A stretch of 64,000 bases of DNA from Arthrobacter sp. 24S4-2 (GCF_005280255.1 NZ_CP040018.1:1984001-2048000), one strand, 5' to 3'; counted from the stretch's first letter, positions 32,239-40,805 are shown. Notes: generated by a model not told the origin, from the sequence alone. Made by a program: numbers and translations.

Positions 32239-32795
32239 GCGGAATTATCCGGGTTTACAAACGCGACGACGAAGGGGTCCTGCTGTTCCGGGAAGCCTGG
32301 TTCGATGAGGACTACAGCCAGTTCGTGATGAACCACGGCGTCGTAGGGCACCAGAGCAAGACGGACGAAACCGACGTTGCAGATGCCGCGGCGGCGGAAG
32401 GGCTCATGGACGCTTTCGCCGTGCAGTGCGCCGAGGACGGCTACGCCGAAATTGCCGACGAAGAACAGTTCTGGGTGGTCGCCCAGTATGCGCTCAAAAC
32501 CAAAGACGGCACGGACCGGGACCGCTACCTGGAGGAAAAAGCCAAGGACGCCCTGATCAGCCACCTGGCCTGGCGCGGCCTCGGCACCGTGGAACGGTCG
32601 GAGTTTGGCGATTCGAAGCTGAACATCTTCTGCCTGTGCCCGGACGTCAGCAAGGCCGTCAACGCCATCAAGATCTGTATCCGCGGCGAGGACCTGGACT
32701 TCACGAAGCTCAGCATCGGGGCGGCGCCTTTCAGCGATCCGGAGGCGTTTAAGCTCAAGCACTCGCCGAAACCCGCTTCGGGCTTTACCCTCTAA
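32235..32795 (+). CDS. Conserved hypothetical protein
   Basis: A 186-residue soluble protein. I recognise no domain. It is acidic and aromatic-rich (LLFREAWFDEDYSQFVMNHGVVGHQ near the start, split by a GHQSKTDETD loop), with two Cys in IFCLCPDVSKAVNAIKICIRGE near residue 135-155. The ATG at 32235 is preceded by AGGAGAGGAC and overlaps the DUF402 stop (ATGA), which supports this start over one at 32214. Its place in the dxs-DUF402 transcript gives no clear function. Confidence 0.75.
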   Translation: MSGIIRVYKRDDEGVLLFREAWFDEDYSQFVMNHGVVGHQSKTDETDVADAAAAEGLMDAFAVQCAEDGYAEIADEEQFWVVAQYALKTKDGTDRDRYLEEKAKDALISHLAWRGLGTVERSEFGDSKLNIFCLCPDVSKAVNAIKICIRGEDLDFTKLSIGAAPFSDPEAFKLKHSPKPASGFTL

Positions 32796-32829
32796 GAGGG
32801 GGCAACCGACTTTCTGGGAGGCATCCGAT

Positions 32830-33051
32830 ATGACGCGAAAATCCGTTCAACCAGGCCACACCCCGATTCCGCACGGAATTGGCGCGCCTGCCCGCCGGGC
32901 CATGGCCCACGCTGGACTGGAGACCCTTGAACAAGTGGTCCAGTTCGGCAAGCGGGAGCTGTTGAAGTTGCACGGAATGGGCGTCAGGACCATGGCCCAG
33001 CTTGAGGATGCCATGGACGAGCACGGACTCGAGTTCCCCGCCGCCTCCTGA
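32830..33051 (+). CDS. Small helix-hairpin-helix DNA-binding protein (RNA polymerase alpha-CTD-like)
   Basis: A 73-residue protein. IPHGIGAPARRAMAHAGLET, LEQVVQFGKRELLKLHGMG and VRTMAQLEDAMDEHGLEF reproduce the two helix-hairpin-helix units of the RNA polymerase alpha C-terminal domain: a GIGxPARRAL-type first helix, then the L-x-x-x-x-G-x-G turn. It probably binds DNA non-specifically or an UP-like element. GGGAGG lies about 11 bp upstream of the ATG. It stands alone between two transcripts. Confidence 0.8.
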   Translation: MTRKSVQPGHTPIPHGIGAPARRAMAHAGLETLEQVVQFGKRELLKLHGMGVRTMAQLEDAMDEHGLEFPAAS

Positions 33052-33121
33052 CCAGGTTCGGCGTGCATGCCCGTCCGGCCTACACAACGGGCGGGCGTCC
33101 GGTCCTTCCCGGCGGCCGTTA

Positions 33122-33127
33122 TAGGCT
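33122..33127 (+). promoter_or_regulatory. -10 hexamer TAGGCT, leaderless start for the aldo/keto reductase
   Basis: TAGGCT lies 6 bp before the ATG at 33134. No ribosome site is present, and no clear -35 is seen. Confidence 0.45.
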
Positions 33128-33133
33128 GATTTC

Positions 33134-34111
33134 ATGACTGAACACCGCCGCCTTGGAAATTCCGGATTGACCGTCTCAGTTGTGGGTCTCGGCTGCAACA
33201 ACCTTGGGCGGGCCAATACGGTGACGGAAACGCAGGAGGGGACCGACGCCGTCGTGCGTGCCGCCCTGGACGCGGGCATTACGCTTTTCGACGTCGCGGA
33301 CACCTACGGCCGCGAGCCCGGACTCAGCGAAACCATGCTGGGCAAGGCCCTTGCCGGACGGCGGGACGACGCCGTCGTGGCCACCAAGTTCGGCATGGAC
33401 ATGCGCGGTGCCAACGGCAACGACTTCGGAGCCCGCGGTTCCCGCCGCTACATCGTCAAGGCCGCCGAGGCGTCCCTGCGCCGGCTGGGAACGGACTGGA
33501 TCGACCTCTACCAGTTCCACACTCCGGATCCGCTGACGCCCATCGATGAAACCCTCGCGGCCCTGGACCACCTCGTCACGGGCGGCAAGGTGCGCTACAT
33601 TGGCCACTCCAACCGGGCCGGCTGGCAGATCGCCGAGGCCGAATTCGTAGCCCGCGAAAGCGGAGGCTCCCGTTTCATCTCGACGCAGAACCACTACAAC
33701 CTGCTGGACCGGCGCGCCGAACTGGAAGTCACACCGGCGGCCGAGGCCTTTGGGCTGGGGGTCCTGCCGTACTTCCCTTTGGCCAACGGCCTGCTGACCG
33801 GCAAATACGCTCCGGGCAAGGCGCCGGAAGGCTCCAGGCTCAGCCACACGCGTACCAACCTGGTCCACGACGCCGACTGGGACCAGCTGGAGAAGTTCAG
33901 CGCGTTCGCCGCTGAACGCAACCTCAGCGAGATCCAGGTGGCGTTCTCCTGGCTGGCCGCCCAGCCGTCCGTCGGCAGCGTGATTGCCGGCGCCACCAGA
34001 CCGGAACAGGTCCGCGAGAACGCCGCCGCGGTTGCCTGGGTGCCCACCGCCGACGAACGCGCCCAGCTGGATGAGATCTTCCCCCGCACGCCCAAGGTTG
34101 CCCTGTTCTGA
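33134..34111 (+). CDS. Aldo/keto reductase
   Basis: A 325-residue NADPH-dependent oxidoreductase with the (beta/alpha)8 fold. The catalytic tetrad is visible: Asp and Tyr in LFDVADTYGREPGLSE (about 52-67), Lys in VVATKFGMD (about residue 85), and His in IGHSNRAGW (about 157). The cofactor-binding SVGSVIAGATRPEQVRENAAA lies near 280-300. The closest class is the YajO/L-glyceraldehyde-3-phosphate-reductase type. Substrate unknown. Its stop overlaps the nucleoside hydrolase ATG by 1 bp, so it shares that transcript. Confidence 0.92.
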   Translation: MTEHRRLGNSGLTVSVVGLGCNNLGRANTVTETQEGTDAVVRAALDAGITLFDVADTYGREPGLSETMLGKALAGRRDDAVVATKFGMDMRGANGNDFGARGSRRYIVKAAEASLRRLGTDWIDLYQFHTPDPLTPIDETLAALDHLVTGGKVRYIGHSNRAGWQIAEAEFVARESGGSRFISTQNHYNLLDRRAELEVTPAAEAFGLGVLPYFPLANGLLTGKYAPGKAPEGSRLSHTRTNLVHDADWDQLEKFSAFAAERNLSEIQVAFSWLAAQPSVGSVIAGATRPEQVRENAAAVAWVPTADERAQLDEIFPRTPKVALF

Positions 34112-35142
34112 TGCACTCGGTCCTGATGGACGTCGACACCGGAATCGACGACGCCCTGGCACTCGTCTACCTCCTGTCACGGCCCGACGTCCGGCTGCAC
34201 GCCATCACCTGCACCGCCGGAAACGTGGGCGCGCGGCAGGTGGCGCTGAACAACCTGGCCCTGCTGGAGCTGTGCGGCCAGCCGGGCATCGAAGTCGCGA
34301 TCGGGGCCGAGGTGCCGCTGGAGATTCCATTGGTCACCACTGAGGAAACCCACGGGCCGCAGGGGATCGGCTACGCGGAACTTCCGCCGCCAGCTGGCGC
34401 GATCTCAGCGCGGCACGCGGTGGACGTCTGGGTGGACGAGGTGCGGAAACACCCGGGGGAGATCACGGGCCTGGTCACCGGTCCGCTGACCAACTTCGCC
34501 CTCGCCCTGCGCCGGGAACCGGCCCTGCCGCGCCTGCTCAAGGGGCTCGTGATCATGGGCGGCAGCTTCTACTACCAGGGCAACACCACGCCGACGGCGG
34601 AATGGAACGTCTCCGTCGACCCGCACGCCGCCAAAGAGGTGTTTGCCGCCTACCGGGGCCTGCCCGAGGACAAACTCCCGATAGTGTGCTCGCTGGAAAC
34701 CACGGAACTGATCGAGATGCGCCCCGAACACTTGCGGCGACTCGCGGAGGCGGCCGGCACGGACAGCCCTGAGCTCGTGCTCCCGGAGCAGCCGGAAGGC
34801 CAGCGCAGCCGCTCCAGCAGCCCCCTGGTGGCGTGCCTGTCGGACGCCATCCGGTTCTACATGGAGTTCCACCGCCTCTATGACCAGGGGTTTGTCGCCC
34901 ACATGCACGATGCCTTCGCCGCCTGTGTGGCCGTGGGGCGGACGGAGTTTTCGGCCCGGCTGGCCACTGTGGATGTCGAAACGGACTCGCCGATGCTGAC
35001 GGGGACCACGGTTGCGGACTTCCGCGGACTGTGGGGCCACCCGCCCAACGCACGCATCGTATCCGGGAACAATCCCCGGCAGTGCTTCGATGAACTCATC
35101 GGTTCGGTGGGGGCACTGGCCCGGCGCCTCGGCTCCCGCTAG
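34111..35142 (+). CDS. Nucleoside hydrolase (IunH family)
   Basis: A 343-residue N-ribohydrolase that cleaves nucleosides to base and ribose. The Ca2+-binding signature DVDTGIDDALAL is at residues 7-18. TCTAGNVG, GPLTNFALAL and MGGSFYYQGNTTPTAEWN follow, the last giving the Asn/Glu of the substrate loop (N-x-x-x-D after it in NVSVDPHAAKEV). A C-terminal HMHDAFAA holds the catalytic His. It lies between the aldo/keto reductase and an ECF transporter, suggesting the transporter brings in a nucleoside or related compound (inference). Confidence 0.92.
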   Translation: MHSVLMDVDTGIDDALALVYLLSRPDVRLHAITCTAGNVGARQVALNNLALLELCGQPGIEVAIGAEVPLEIPLVTTEETHGPQGIGYAELPPPAGAISARHAVDVWVDEVRKHPGEITGLVTGPLTNFALALRREPALPRLLKGLVIMGGSFYYQGNTTPTAEWNVSVDPHAAKEVFAAYRGLPEDKLPIVCSLETTELIEMRPEHLRRLAEAAGTDSPELVLPEQPEGQRSRSSSPLVACLSDAIRFYMEFHRLYDQGFVAHMHDAFAACVAVGRTEFSARLATVDVETDSPMLTGTTVADFRGLWGHPPNARIVSGNNPRQCFDELIGSVGALARRLGSR

Positions 35143-35181
35143 AGACCCCGCGGACATGGCAGCCACGCGGGAGGGCGGCGC

Positions 35182-35278
35182 TAAGATGAAAGCTGCGCCA
35201 AGGTGACATAGGCGGACGTTTGCTGGACCCGGGTAGCGACGTACCCGGAAGACGCAGCCCACAGCCAAAGGAACAACC
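35182..35278 (+). promoter_or_regulatory. Promoter and structured 5' leader of the ECF operon (candidate riboswitch)
   Basis: A -10-like TAAGAT (35182-35187) would start transcription near 35194. The leader then folds at once. GCTGC (35192-35196) pairs with GCAGC (35254-35258), enclosing a short GCC/GGC stem (35197-35199 with 35211-35213) and a perfect 7-bp hairpin CCGGGTA/TACCCGG (35229-35235 with 35242-35248). This is a three-way junction of about 67 nt. The ribosome site AAAGGA (35267-35272) follows. I do not recognise a known riboswitch family. Confidence 0.45.
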
Positions 35279-36100
35279 ATGTCACAGTATTCCCTGACCC
35301 TTCCCGCGCCCGGACAGGCGGCAGGCCGCAGCCGCCGCCTGCTCGAAGTGCTTGGCGCGGTATCCATTGCGGCCACCTTCGTTTTCCTGGTCCTCACCCA
35401 GCCCACGGATATCACGAACGGACTGGCCAGCGTCTCCACACTGGTAGCCCTGGGCGGGTTCCTGCTGGGAGCCATCCTCCTGATCATCGGAGTGCTGCCC
35501 ACCTTGCCCACCTCCACCCTGGTGCTGATTCCCGTGGCGCTGGTACTGAACATCGCGCTCGGCCAGATCATGGGATCCACCGGCCTGCCGTTCTACTTCG
35601 ACGCCATCGGAACGGTGCTCATCGCCGTCCTGGCAGGCCCGGCAGCGGGGGCTGCAACAGGCGCCCTCAGCAGCGTGGTCTGGTCCTTCATCAACCCCAC
35701 GGTCCTGCCCTTCGCCGCCGGCGCCGCGCTCATCGGCTTCCTCGCCGGGCTTGCCGCCCGCACCGGCCTGTTCCGCCGGTTCTACCTGGCCCCGGTGGCG
35801 GGCTTCGTGACCGGCATCCTGGCCGGTGTCGTGTCGGCGCCGATCGCGGCCTTCGTCTTCGGCGGCACCTCCGGCGCCGGCACCGGTGCGATCGTCAGCG
35901 CCTTCCGGGCCATGGGCGACACCCTGCTCGCTGCCATCACCAAGCAGGCGCTGATCTCGGACCCGATGGACAAGGCCATCGTCTTCACCATCGTGGCCCT
36001 GCTGGTGTATGCGCTGCCGCGACGGACCGCTTTGCAGTTCGCCTTCGTCCGGCGCTTCAACGTACTTGCCGGCAAGAAGCGGTCCAATCCGGACACCTGA
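35279..36100 (+). CDS. ECF transporter substrate-binding S component
   Basis: A 273-residue membrane protein, first gene of a complete energy-coupling-factor importer. Six or more hydrophobic segments run from about residue 24 to 260, with GQIMGSTGLPFYFDAIGTVLIAVLAG (split around residue 100-125) as the characteristic S-component stretch that precedes AAGAATGALSSVVWS. An AxxxA-type helix for EcfT contact is plausible but not certain. The vitamin or base bound is unknown; the neighbouring nucleoside hydrolase points to a nucleoside or base. AAAGGA lies 6 bp upstream of the ATG, after the structured leader. Confidence 0.85.
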   Translation: MSQYSLTLPAPGQAAGRSRRLLEVLGAVSIAATFVFLVLTQPTDITNGLASVSTLVALGGFLLGAILLIIGVLPTLPTSTLVLIPVALVLNIALGQIMGSTGLPFYFDAIGTVLIAVLAGPAAGAATGALSSVVWSFINPTVLPFAAGAALIGFLAGLAARTGLFRRFYLAPVAGFVTGILAGVVSAPIAAFVFGGTSGAGTGAIVSAFRAMGDTLLAAITKQALISDPMDKAIVFTIVALLVYALPRRTALQFAFVRRFNVLAGKKRSNPDT

Positions 36101-36106
36101 CACCCC

Positions 36107-36916
36107 GTGCCTGCGCGCCTGAGCACCGTCACCGCACTGAATCCCGGTGCAGCATTGAATCCCCTGACAGCACTCACGTTGGCCGTCGCCACTGCGGCGA
36201 TCACGACGGCGGCAGCCAGTTGGGCAGTTTCCCTCGCAGTGGCCCTGGCGGCTGCCGTGCTTGCCGTGCGGGCCGGAGTGTCCGGCCGCCTGGTTCCGGC
36301 CGCTGCGGTGATCCTGGCCCCCTTCTGGATCTCCCTGCTGATCATGCACGGGCTCTTCTTTCCTGAGGGGCGGACAGTCCTGGCGCAGTGGGGTGCGGCA
36401 CGGGTCACCGCCGAGGGGCTTTCCTTCGCCCTGGACATGGGCAGCAGGACGGCGGCCTGTGTGCTGGTGTTCCTGCTCTTTTCCTTCACTGTCAGGGTGC
36501 CGGATCTGGTTGCGGTGATGGCCGCACGCCGCGTGCCGCCGCAGTTCGGCTACGTCCTGGCGTCCACCCTCACGCTGGCACCCGCCATCGCCGCGCGGCT
36601 GGACCGGATCAGGCAGGCCCAGGAGTCGCGCGGACTGGTGCTCCGGGGCGGGTTTCTGCCGCGCCTGGCTGCGGCACGGCTGCAGATGGTGCCGCTGGTG
36701 CTCGCCCTCATCCAGGACGCAGGAGACCGGGCGCAGGCGCTCGACTCCCGCGGATTCAACGGCACCAGGGCGCGGACCAGCTACCGGGACGTGCCCGACT
36801 CGGCTGCCCAGCGCGGCGTCCGGGCAGTTGCCCTGCTGGCCGCCGTCGCAGCCGTCGGGCTGCGGATTTCCGGACACTGGCCCGAAATGCAATGGCCCGG
36901 CGGGGTCCCGGCATGA
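36107..36916 (+). CDS. ecfT: ECF transporter transmembrane coupling protein EcfT
   Basis: A 269-residue CbiQ/EcfT-family integral membrane protein that couples the ATPases to the S component. The membrane segments are about 20-60, 60-90, 110-130, 145-170 and 235-255. The conserved cytoplasmic arginine motifs are seen: AQESRGLVLRGG (A-x-x-x-R-G) near residue 165 and ALDSRGFNGTRAR near 210. These contact the two ATPase subunits. The start is GTG, 6 bp after the S component. It overlaps the next gene by 4 bp. Confidence 0.9.
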   Translation: MPARLSTVTALNPGAALNPLTALTLAVATAAITTAAASWAVSLAVALAAAVLAVRAGVSGRLVPAAAVILAPFWISLLIMHGLFFPEGRTVLAQWGAARVTAEGLSFALDMGSRTAACVLVFLLFSFTVRVPDLVAVMAARRVPPQFGYVLASTLTLAPAIAARLDRIRQAQESRGLVLRGGFLPRLAAARLQMVPLVLALIQDAGDRAQALDSRGFNGTRARTSYRDVPDSAAQRGVRAVALLAAVAAVGLRISGHWPEMQWPGGVPA

Positions 36917-38469
36917 GGACGCAACCGCTGCTGCACGCCCGGATCGCGGAATTCGCGTACCACGGCGCGGCAGCGCCCGTACTGCATGACGCGGACATCA
37001 CCGCGGAACCCGGCACGCTCACCGCCGTTCTCGGGGGCTCCGGCAGCGGAAAGTCAACGCTCGGCCGGCTGCTGGCGGGCTGGCTGTCCGGCGCGAATTC
37101 AGGGCTGTTCAAAGGCAGCCTGCACCTTGGCGCCGCGGCCAGAACCGCGCCTGGGCGGGACCCCGGACCGCTGGTCTTCTCCGGAAGCCCGGACGACCCC
37201 CGGATCAATCCCGCGCTCTGGTCCCATCATGTGGGCTACGTTCCGCAGGACGCAGCCGCGCTGTTGTCCACGGTTGGCTCCACGGTGGCCGAGGAGCTGG
37301 CATTCGGCCTCGAAAACCGCGGAGTGCCCAGGGACCGGATGCACCGGGACGTGGCGGCCGCCGCCGAAGCCGCCGGGCTCTCCGCACTGCTGGAACGCGA
37401 CCCCGCCACCCTGTCCGGCGGGGAGCTGCGGCGCCTCGCCGTGGCCTGTTGCGCCATTACCCGCCCCGGCGTGCTGGTGCTGGATGAGCCGCTGGCGTCG
37501 CTCGATGAAGCCGGCGCGGCGTCTGTGCGGACGCTCGTCCGGGCGCTGGTGGAGTCCGGCACTGCGGTCATTGTTCTGAGCCAGGCCGCGGACCCGCTCG
37601 CCTTCGAGGCCTCCCGCTGGCTGGTGCTCGACGGCGGAACTGTCACCGGCCGCGGCACGCCCGCCGAACTGGCAGGCGGCCGGGAACTGCTGGGTTCCGG
37701 CGTCGTGCTTCCTGGCCCGGCCGGCTACGGGGCCGGGGTGTGCCGCTCGGCTGCTATCCGTCAGTCTGAAGCTGTCCAAACCGGAGTGAGCTCCGGAACC
37801 GGCACTGCGGTCCTGGAGCTGGACCGGGTCACCTTCAGTTTCCCGGCCCGGCGGAAGGGGAAAGGGGCGGACGTCCTGCATGAACTCAACCTGGCGGTCA
37901 GGCCGGGGACGGTTGTGGCCGTGACGGGTCCCAACGGCGCCGGCAAATCAACCCTCCTGCGGCACTTCAACGGCCTGCTCCGGCCGGACCGGGGATCGGT
38001 GCAGGTCAGCGGTACCGACATCAGTGGCATCCCCACGGGAAAAGCGGCGGACCAGGTGGGCCTGCTCTTCCAGCACCCGCGGGACCAGCTGTTCGAACGG
38101 ACTGTGCTGCGGGAAGTGCTTTTTGGCCTCGACCGGAAGTTCGGGCTTCAGACGGACGCGAAGGCGCGGGCCGCACTGGCTTCCGTCGGACTCGGTGAGG
38201 AGCTGGAGACGCATCCGCATGAGCTGCCGGCGTCGGCGCAGCGGCTCCTGGCACTCGCCACAGTCGTGGCACGCGAACCGGACCTCATGGCCTTGGATGA
38301 GCCCACGGTGGGGCTCGACCGCCATGGCCTGGCCAGGCTGTGCCAAGTTATGGACGCGGCAGTTGCACGCGGAGCGGCGGTAGTGATGGTCACCCACGAC
38401 CTCGCGTTTGCCCGGGCCACTGCCGACCACATCCTGTGCCTCAGTGGCGGCCGGCTGCGGGAAGCCTGA
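36913..38469 (+). CDS. ECF transporter ATPase, two fused ABC domains (EcfA-EcfA')
   Basis: A 518-residue protein with two ABC ATPase domains, powering the importer. Domain 1 (about 5-250) has Walker A GGSGSGKST, signature LSGGELRRLAVA and Walker B VLVLDEPLASLD. Domain 2 (about 295-515) has Walker A GPNGAGKST, a Q-loop LLFQHPRDQLFERTV and Walker B LMALDEPTVGLD. Its signature is ELPASAQRLLALA rather than LSGGQ, so only one ATP site may be fully active. The Q-loop helix with HPxxQ is typical of EcfA. The gene ends the operon, followed by a tandem repeat and hairpin. Confidence 0.93.
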   Translation: MRTQPLLHARIAEFAYHGAAAPVLHDADITAEPGTLTAVLGGSGSGKSTLGRLLAGWLSGANSGLFKGSLHLGAAARTAPGRDPGPLVFSGSPDDPRINPALWSHHVGYVPQDAAALLSTVGSTVAEELAFGLENRGVPRDRMHRDVAAAAEAAGLSALLERDPATLSGGELRRLAVACCAITRPGVLVLDEPLASLDEAGAASVRTLVRALVESGTAVIVLSQAADPLAFEASRWLVLDGGTVTGRGTPAELAGGRELLGSGVVLPGPAGYGAGVCRSAAIRQSEAVQTGVSSGTGTAVLELDRVTFSFPARRKGKGADVLHELNLAVRPGTVVAVTGPNGAGKSTLLRHFNGLLRPDRGSVQVSGTDISGIPTGKAADQVGLLFQHPRDQLFERTVLREVLFGLDRKFGLQTDAKARAALASVGLGEELETHPHELPASAQRLLALATVVAREPDLMALDEPTVGLDRHGLARLCQVMDAAVARGAAVVMVTHDLAFARATADHILCLSGGRLREA

Positions 38470-38495
38470 CCCCGGCGGGAGTCCAGCGGCCAGCC

Positions 38496-38547
38496 CAGCA
38501 GTGCGCCTCAGCGGTGCGCCTCAGCAGTGCGCCTTAACAGTGCGCCG
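38496..38547 (+). repeat. 13-bp tandem repeat after the ECF ATPase gene
   Basis: CAGCAGTGCGCCT at 38496, CAGCGGTGCGCCT at 38509, CAGCAGTGCGCCT at 38522 and TAACAGTGCGCCG at 38535. The last copy forms one arm of the adjoining terminator hairpin. Confidence 0.85.
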
Positions 38548-38580
38548 CCGTCCGCACTGTTAAGGCGTGCGGACGGCGGC
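38530..38580. terminator. Overlapping hairpins between convergent genes
   Basis: Two mutually exclusive perfect stems: 38530-38544 with 38553-38567 (15 bp, 8-nt loop), and 38544-38556 with 38568-38580 (13 bp, 11-nt loop). They share sequence and cannot form together. They lie between the ends of the ECF ATPase gene and the fadB-like gene, so a bidirectional terminator is likely. No clear U-run follows either stem. Confidence 0.65.
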
Positions 38581-38618
38581 GGCCGGTTTGCGGTTGGGTG
38601 GCGCGCGGTCGCGTGATG

Positions 38619-40805
38619 CTAGGCCGGTACCCCCGCGGAGGCCACGCCGGGAGCCAGGAACCGCTTGCCGTTGACCCGTTCGGAGGCGCCCACCCGGTCC
38701 AGATACGGCGTGATGCCGCCCAGGAACATCGGCCAGCCGGCGCCAAGGATCATGCACAGATCGATGTCCTCCGGTCCGGCCACCACGCCCTCGGCCAGCA
38801 TGAGCCCGATCTCCTCGGCCAGCGCGTCCTGTGTGCGGCGCAGCACTTCCTCGCCCGTGGACGGGGAAGTGCCGAAGGAGAGCAGCGCCAGCGTTTCGGC
38901 CGGGATGAACGGCCGTCCGTCCGGGCCGTTCTCCGGCGACCACAGGGACTTCACACCGTTGTCGATCAGTTTCTGCAGGTTCTGCGAGACCGTAAACCGG
39001 TCCCCGAACGCGGCATGCAGGGATTCCTGGACGTGCTGGGCCACCGGCAGGCCCACCATCGCGCCCAGGGTGAACGGCGTCATCGGCAGGCCCATGGGCC
39101 GCAGCGCATTGTCCGCCACCTCGGCCGGAGTCCCTTCATCGAACGCGGCCGTCACTTCGCCCATGAGCCGCAGCAGGATGCGGTTGACCACAAACGCCGC
39201 CGCGTCCTTGACCAGAACGGCGGACTTCTTGAGTCCCTTGGCGAGCTCAAACGCGGTGGCCAGCACGGCGTCGTCGGTCTTCGGGGCGCGGACGATCTCC
39301 AGCAGCGGCATCACGGCCACGGGGTTGAAGAAGTGGAAGCCCACCAGACGCTCCGGGTGCTCCAGGTCTTCAGCCATGGCCGTCACGGACAATGAGGACG
39401 TGTTAGTGGCCAGGATGCACTCGGGGGAGACAATGGCCTCCACCTCGGCGAATACCTGCTTCTTGACGTTCAGCTCCTCAAAGACGGCCTCGATGACGAA
39501 GTCGGCATCGGCGAACGCGTCCTTCGAAACAGAGCCCGTGACCAGGGCCCTGGTGCGGTTGGCGGCGTCGGCACTGATCCGCTTTTTGGCCAGCAGCTTG
39601 TCCACTTCGGCATGGACGTAGCCCACGCCCTTGTCCACGCGCGTCTGGTCGATGTCCGTCATGACCACGGGCACCTTGAGCTGCCGGGCGAAGAGCAGGG
39701 CCAGTTGGCTGGCCATCAACCCGGCACCCACCACGCCCACTTTGGTGACGGGCCGGGCCAGCTTGCGGTCCGGAGCGCCGGCCGGGCGCTTGGTGCGCTT
39801 CTGCACGAGGTCCAGGAACGCGTACACCGTGGAGCGGAACTCGTCGGTCTGCATGAGTCCGGCCAGTGTCTCGCACTCGAGCGCTGCTGATTCCGCCTGG
39901 CTCATGGTCCGGTTGGCTTCCATGATGTCCAGCACCTTGGCGGGCGCGGGGGAGGCATTGGACGTCTTGGACTCCACAAAGGCCCGCCCGGCCGTAAGGG
40001 CCTTCTCCCAGCGTCCGGCAACTGCAGGATCGGAAGGCTCGACGGCGTTGGGCCGCTCCGGGGTGATTTCGCCGGAGATGACCCCGGCAGCCCAGGCGAG
40101 GGACTGCTCCACGAAGTCGGCGGGTTCAAACATGGCGTCTGCAATGCCGAGGCCGAAGGCCTCCGGGCCGGTGAGCGTCCGGTTGTTGCTGAGCGGATTC
40201 TGGATCATCACCTTGACGGCGTTCTCCGGTCCGACCAGGCGCGGCAGGACGTAGACGCCGCCCCAGCCGGGAACCAGGCCGATGAAGGCTTCGGGAAGGG
40301 CCAGCGCGCCGGCGCCGGTGGATACCGTGCGGTACGTGGACTGCAGGGCGATCTCCAGGCCGCCGCCCAAAGCCACGCCGTTGATGAAAGCGAAGCTGGG
40401 GACTCCCAGGTTGGCCAGGGTGGCGTAGACGTCGTGGCCGAGCTGGGCCATCCAGAGGCCGTGGTCCCGGTTGTTGAGGGACTTGACGGCGGACAGGTCC
40501 GCGCCGGCCACCAGGAAGTAGGGCTTGCCGGTCACACCGACGCCCACGATCTCGCCGCGGACCGCGCGGTCCTTGAGCCCTTCGAGGACCGCGCCCAGCT
40601 CCACCAGGGTGTTCGGGCCCAGGGTGGTGGGCTTGGAGTGGTCCAGGCCGTTGTCCAGGGTGATGAGTGCGAAGGTTCCCGCACTGGGCTTCCCACCACT
40701 GGTCTTCCCGCCTGTGGCGGGTAGCTGGATGTCCTGCACGTAGGAATGGGTGACCGTCTCATCGGGGAAGAGATCGGCAAGCTTGCGGAAATCTGCGGCG
40801 CTCAT
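38619..40805 (-). CDS. 3-hydroxyacyl-CoA dehydrogenase / enoyl-CoA hydratase (FadB-type)
   Basis: A 728-residue multifunctional beta-oxidation enzyme. Residues about 1-220 are the enoyl-CoA hydratase (crotonase) domain, with oxyanion-hole residues in VAGADLSAVK and INGVALGGGLEIAL, and the acidic ALPEAFIGLVPGWGGVYVL. From about 345 is the NAD-binding domain, starting KVGVVGAGLMASQLALLFA (GxGxxA) with MTDIDQTRVDKG. The C-terminal helical domain has VGFHFFNPVAVMPLLEIV with the catalytic His. The ATG at 40805 overlaps the thiolase stop by 4 bp, so both make the trifunctional complex. Confidence 0.93.
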   Translation of the reverse strand: MSAADFRKLADLFPDETVTHSYVQDIQLPATGGKTSGGKPSAGTFALITLDNGLDHSKPTTLGPNTLVELGAVLEGLKDRAVRGEIVGVGVTGKPYFLVAGADLSAVKSLNNRDHGLWMAQLGHDVYATLANLGVPSFAFINGVALGGGLEIALQSTYRTVSTGAGALALPEAFIGLVPGWGGVYVLPRLVGPENAVKVMIQNPLSNNRTLTGPEAFGLGIADAMFEPADFVEQSLAWAAGVISGEITPERPNAVEPSDPAVAGRWEKALTAGRAFVESKTSNASPAPAKVLDIMEANRTMSQAESAALECETLAGLMQTDEFRSTVYAFLDLVQKRTKRPAGAPDRKLARPVTKVGVVGAGLMASQLALLFARQLKVPVVMTDIDQTRVDKGVGYVHAEVDKLLAKKRISADAANRTRALVTGSVSKDAFADADFVIEAVFEELNVKKQVFAEVEAIVSPECILATNTSSLSVTAMAEDLEHPERLVGFHFFNPVAVMPLLEIVRAPKTDDAVLATAFELAKGLKKSAVLVKDAAAFVVNRILLRLMGEVTAAFDEGTPAEVADNALRPMGLPMTPFTLGAMVGLPVAQHVQESLHAAFGDRFTVSQNLQKLIDNGVKSLWSPENGPDGRPFIPAETLALLSFGTSPSTGEEVLRRTQDALAEEIGLMLAEGVVAGPEDIDLCMILGAGWPMFLGGITPYLDRVGASERVNGKRFLAPGVASAGVPA

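Noticed and set aside
35190..35260. Guanidine-III riboswitch before the ECF operon
   Set aside because: The words TACCCGG and AAGACG resemble that class, but the pseudoknot pairing of the loop with the 3' segment cannot form, and the neighbouring genes are not guanidine-related.
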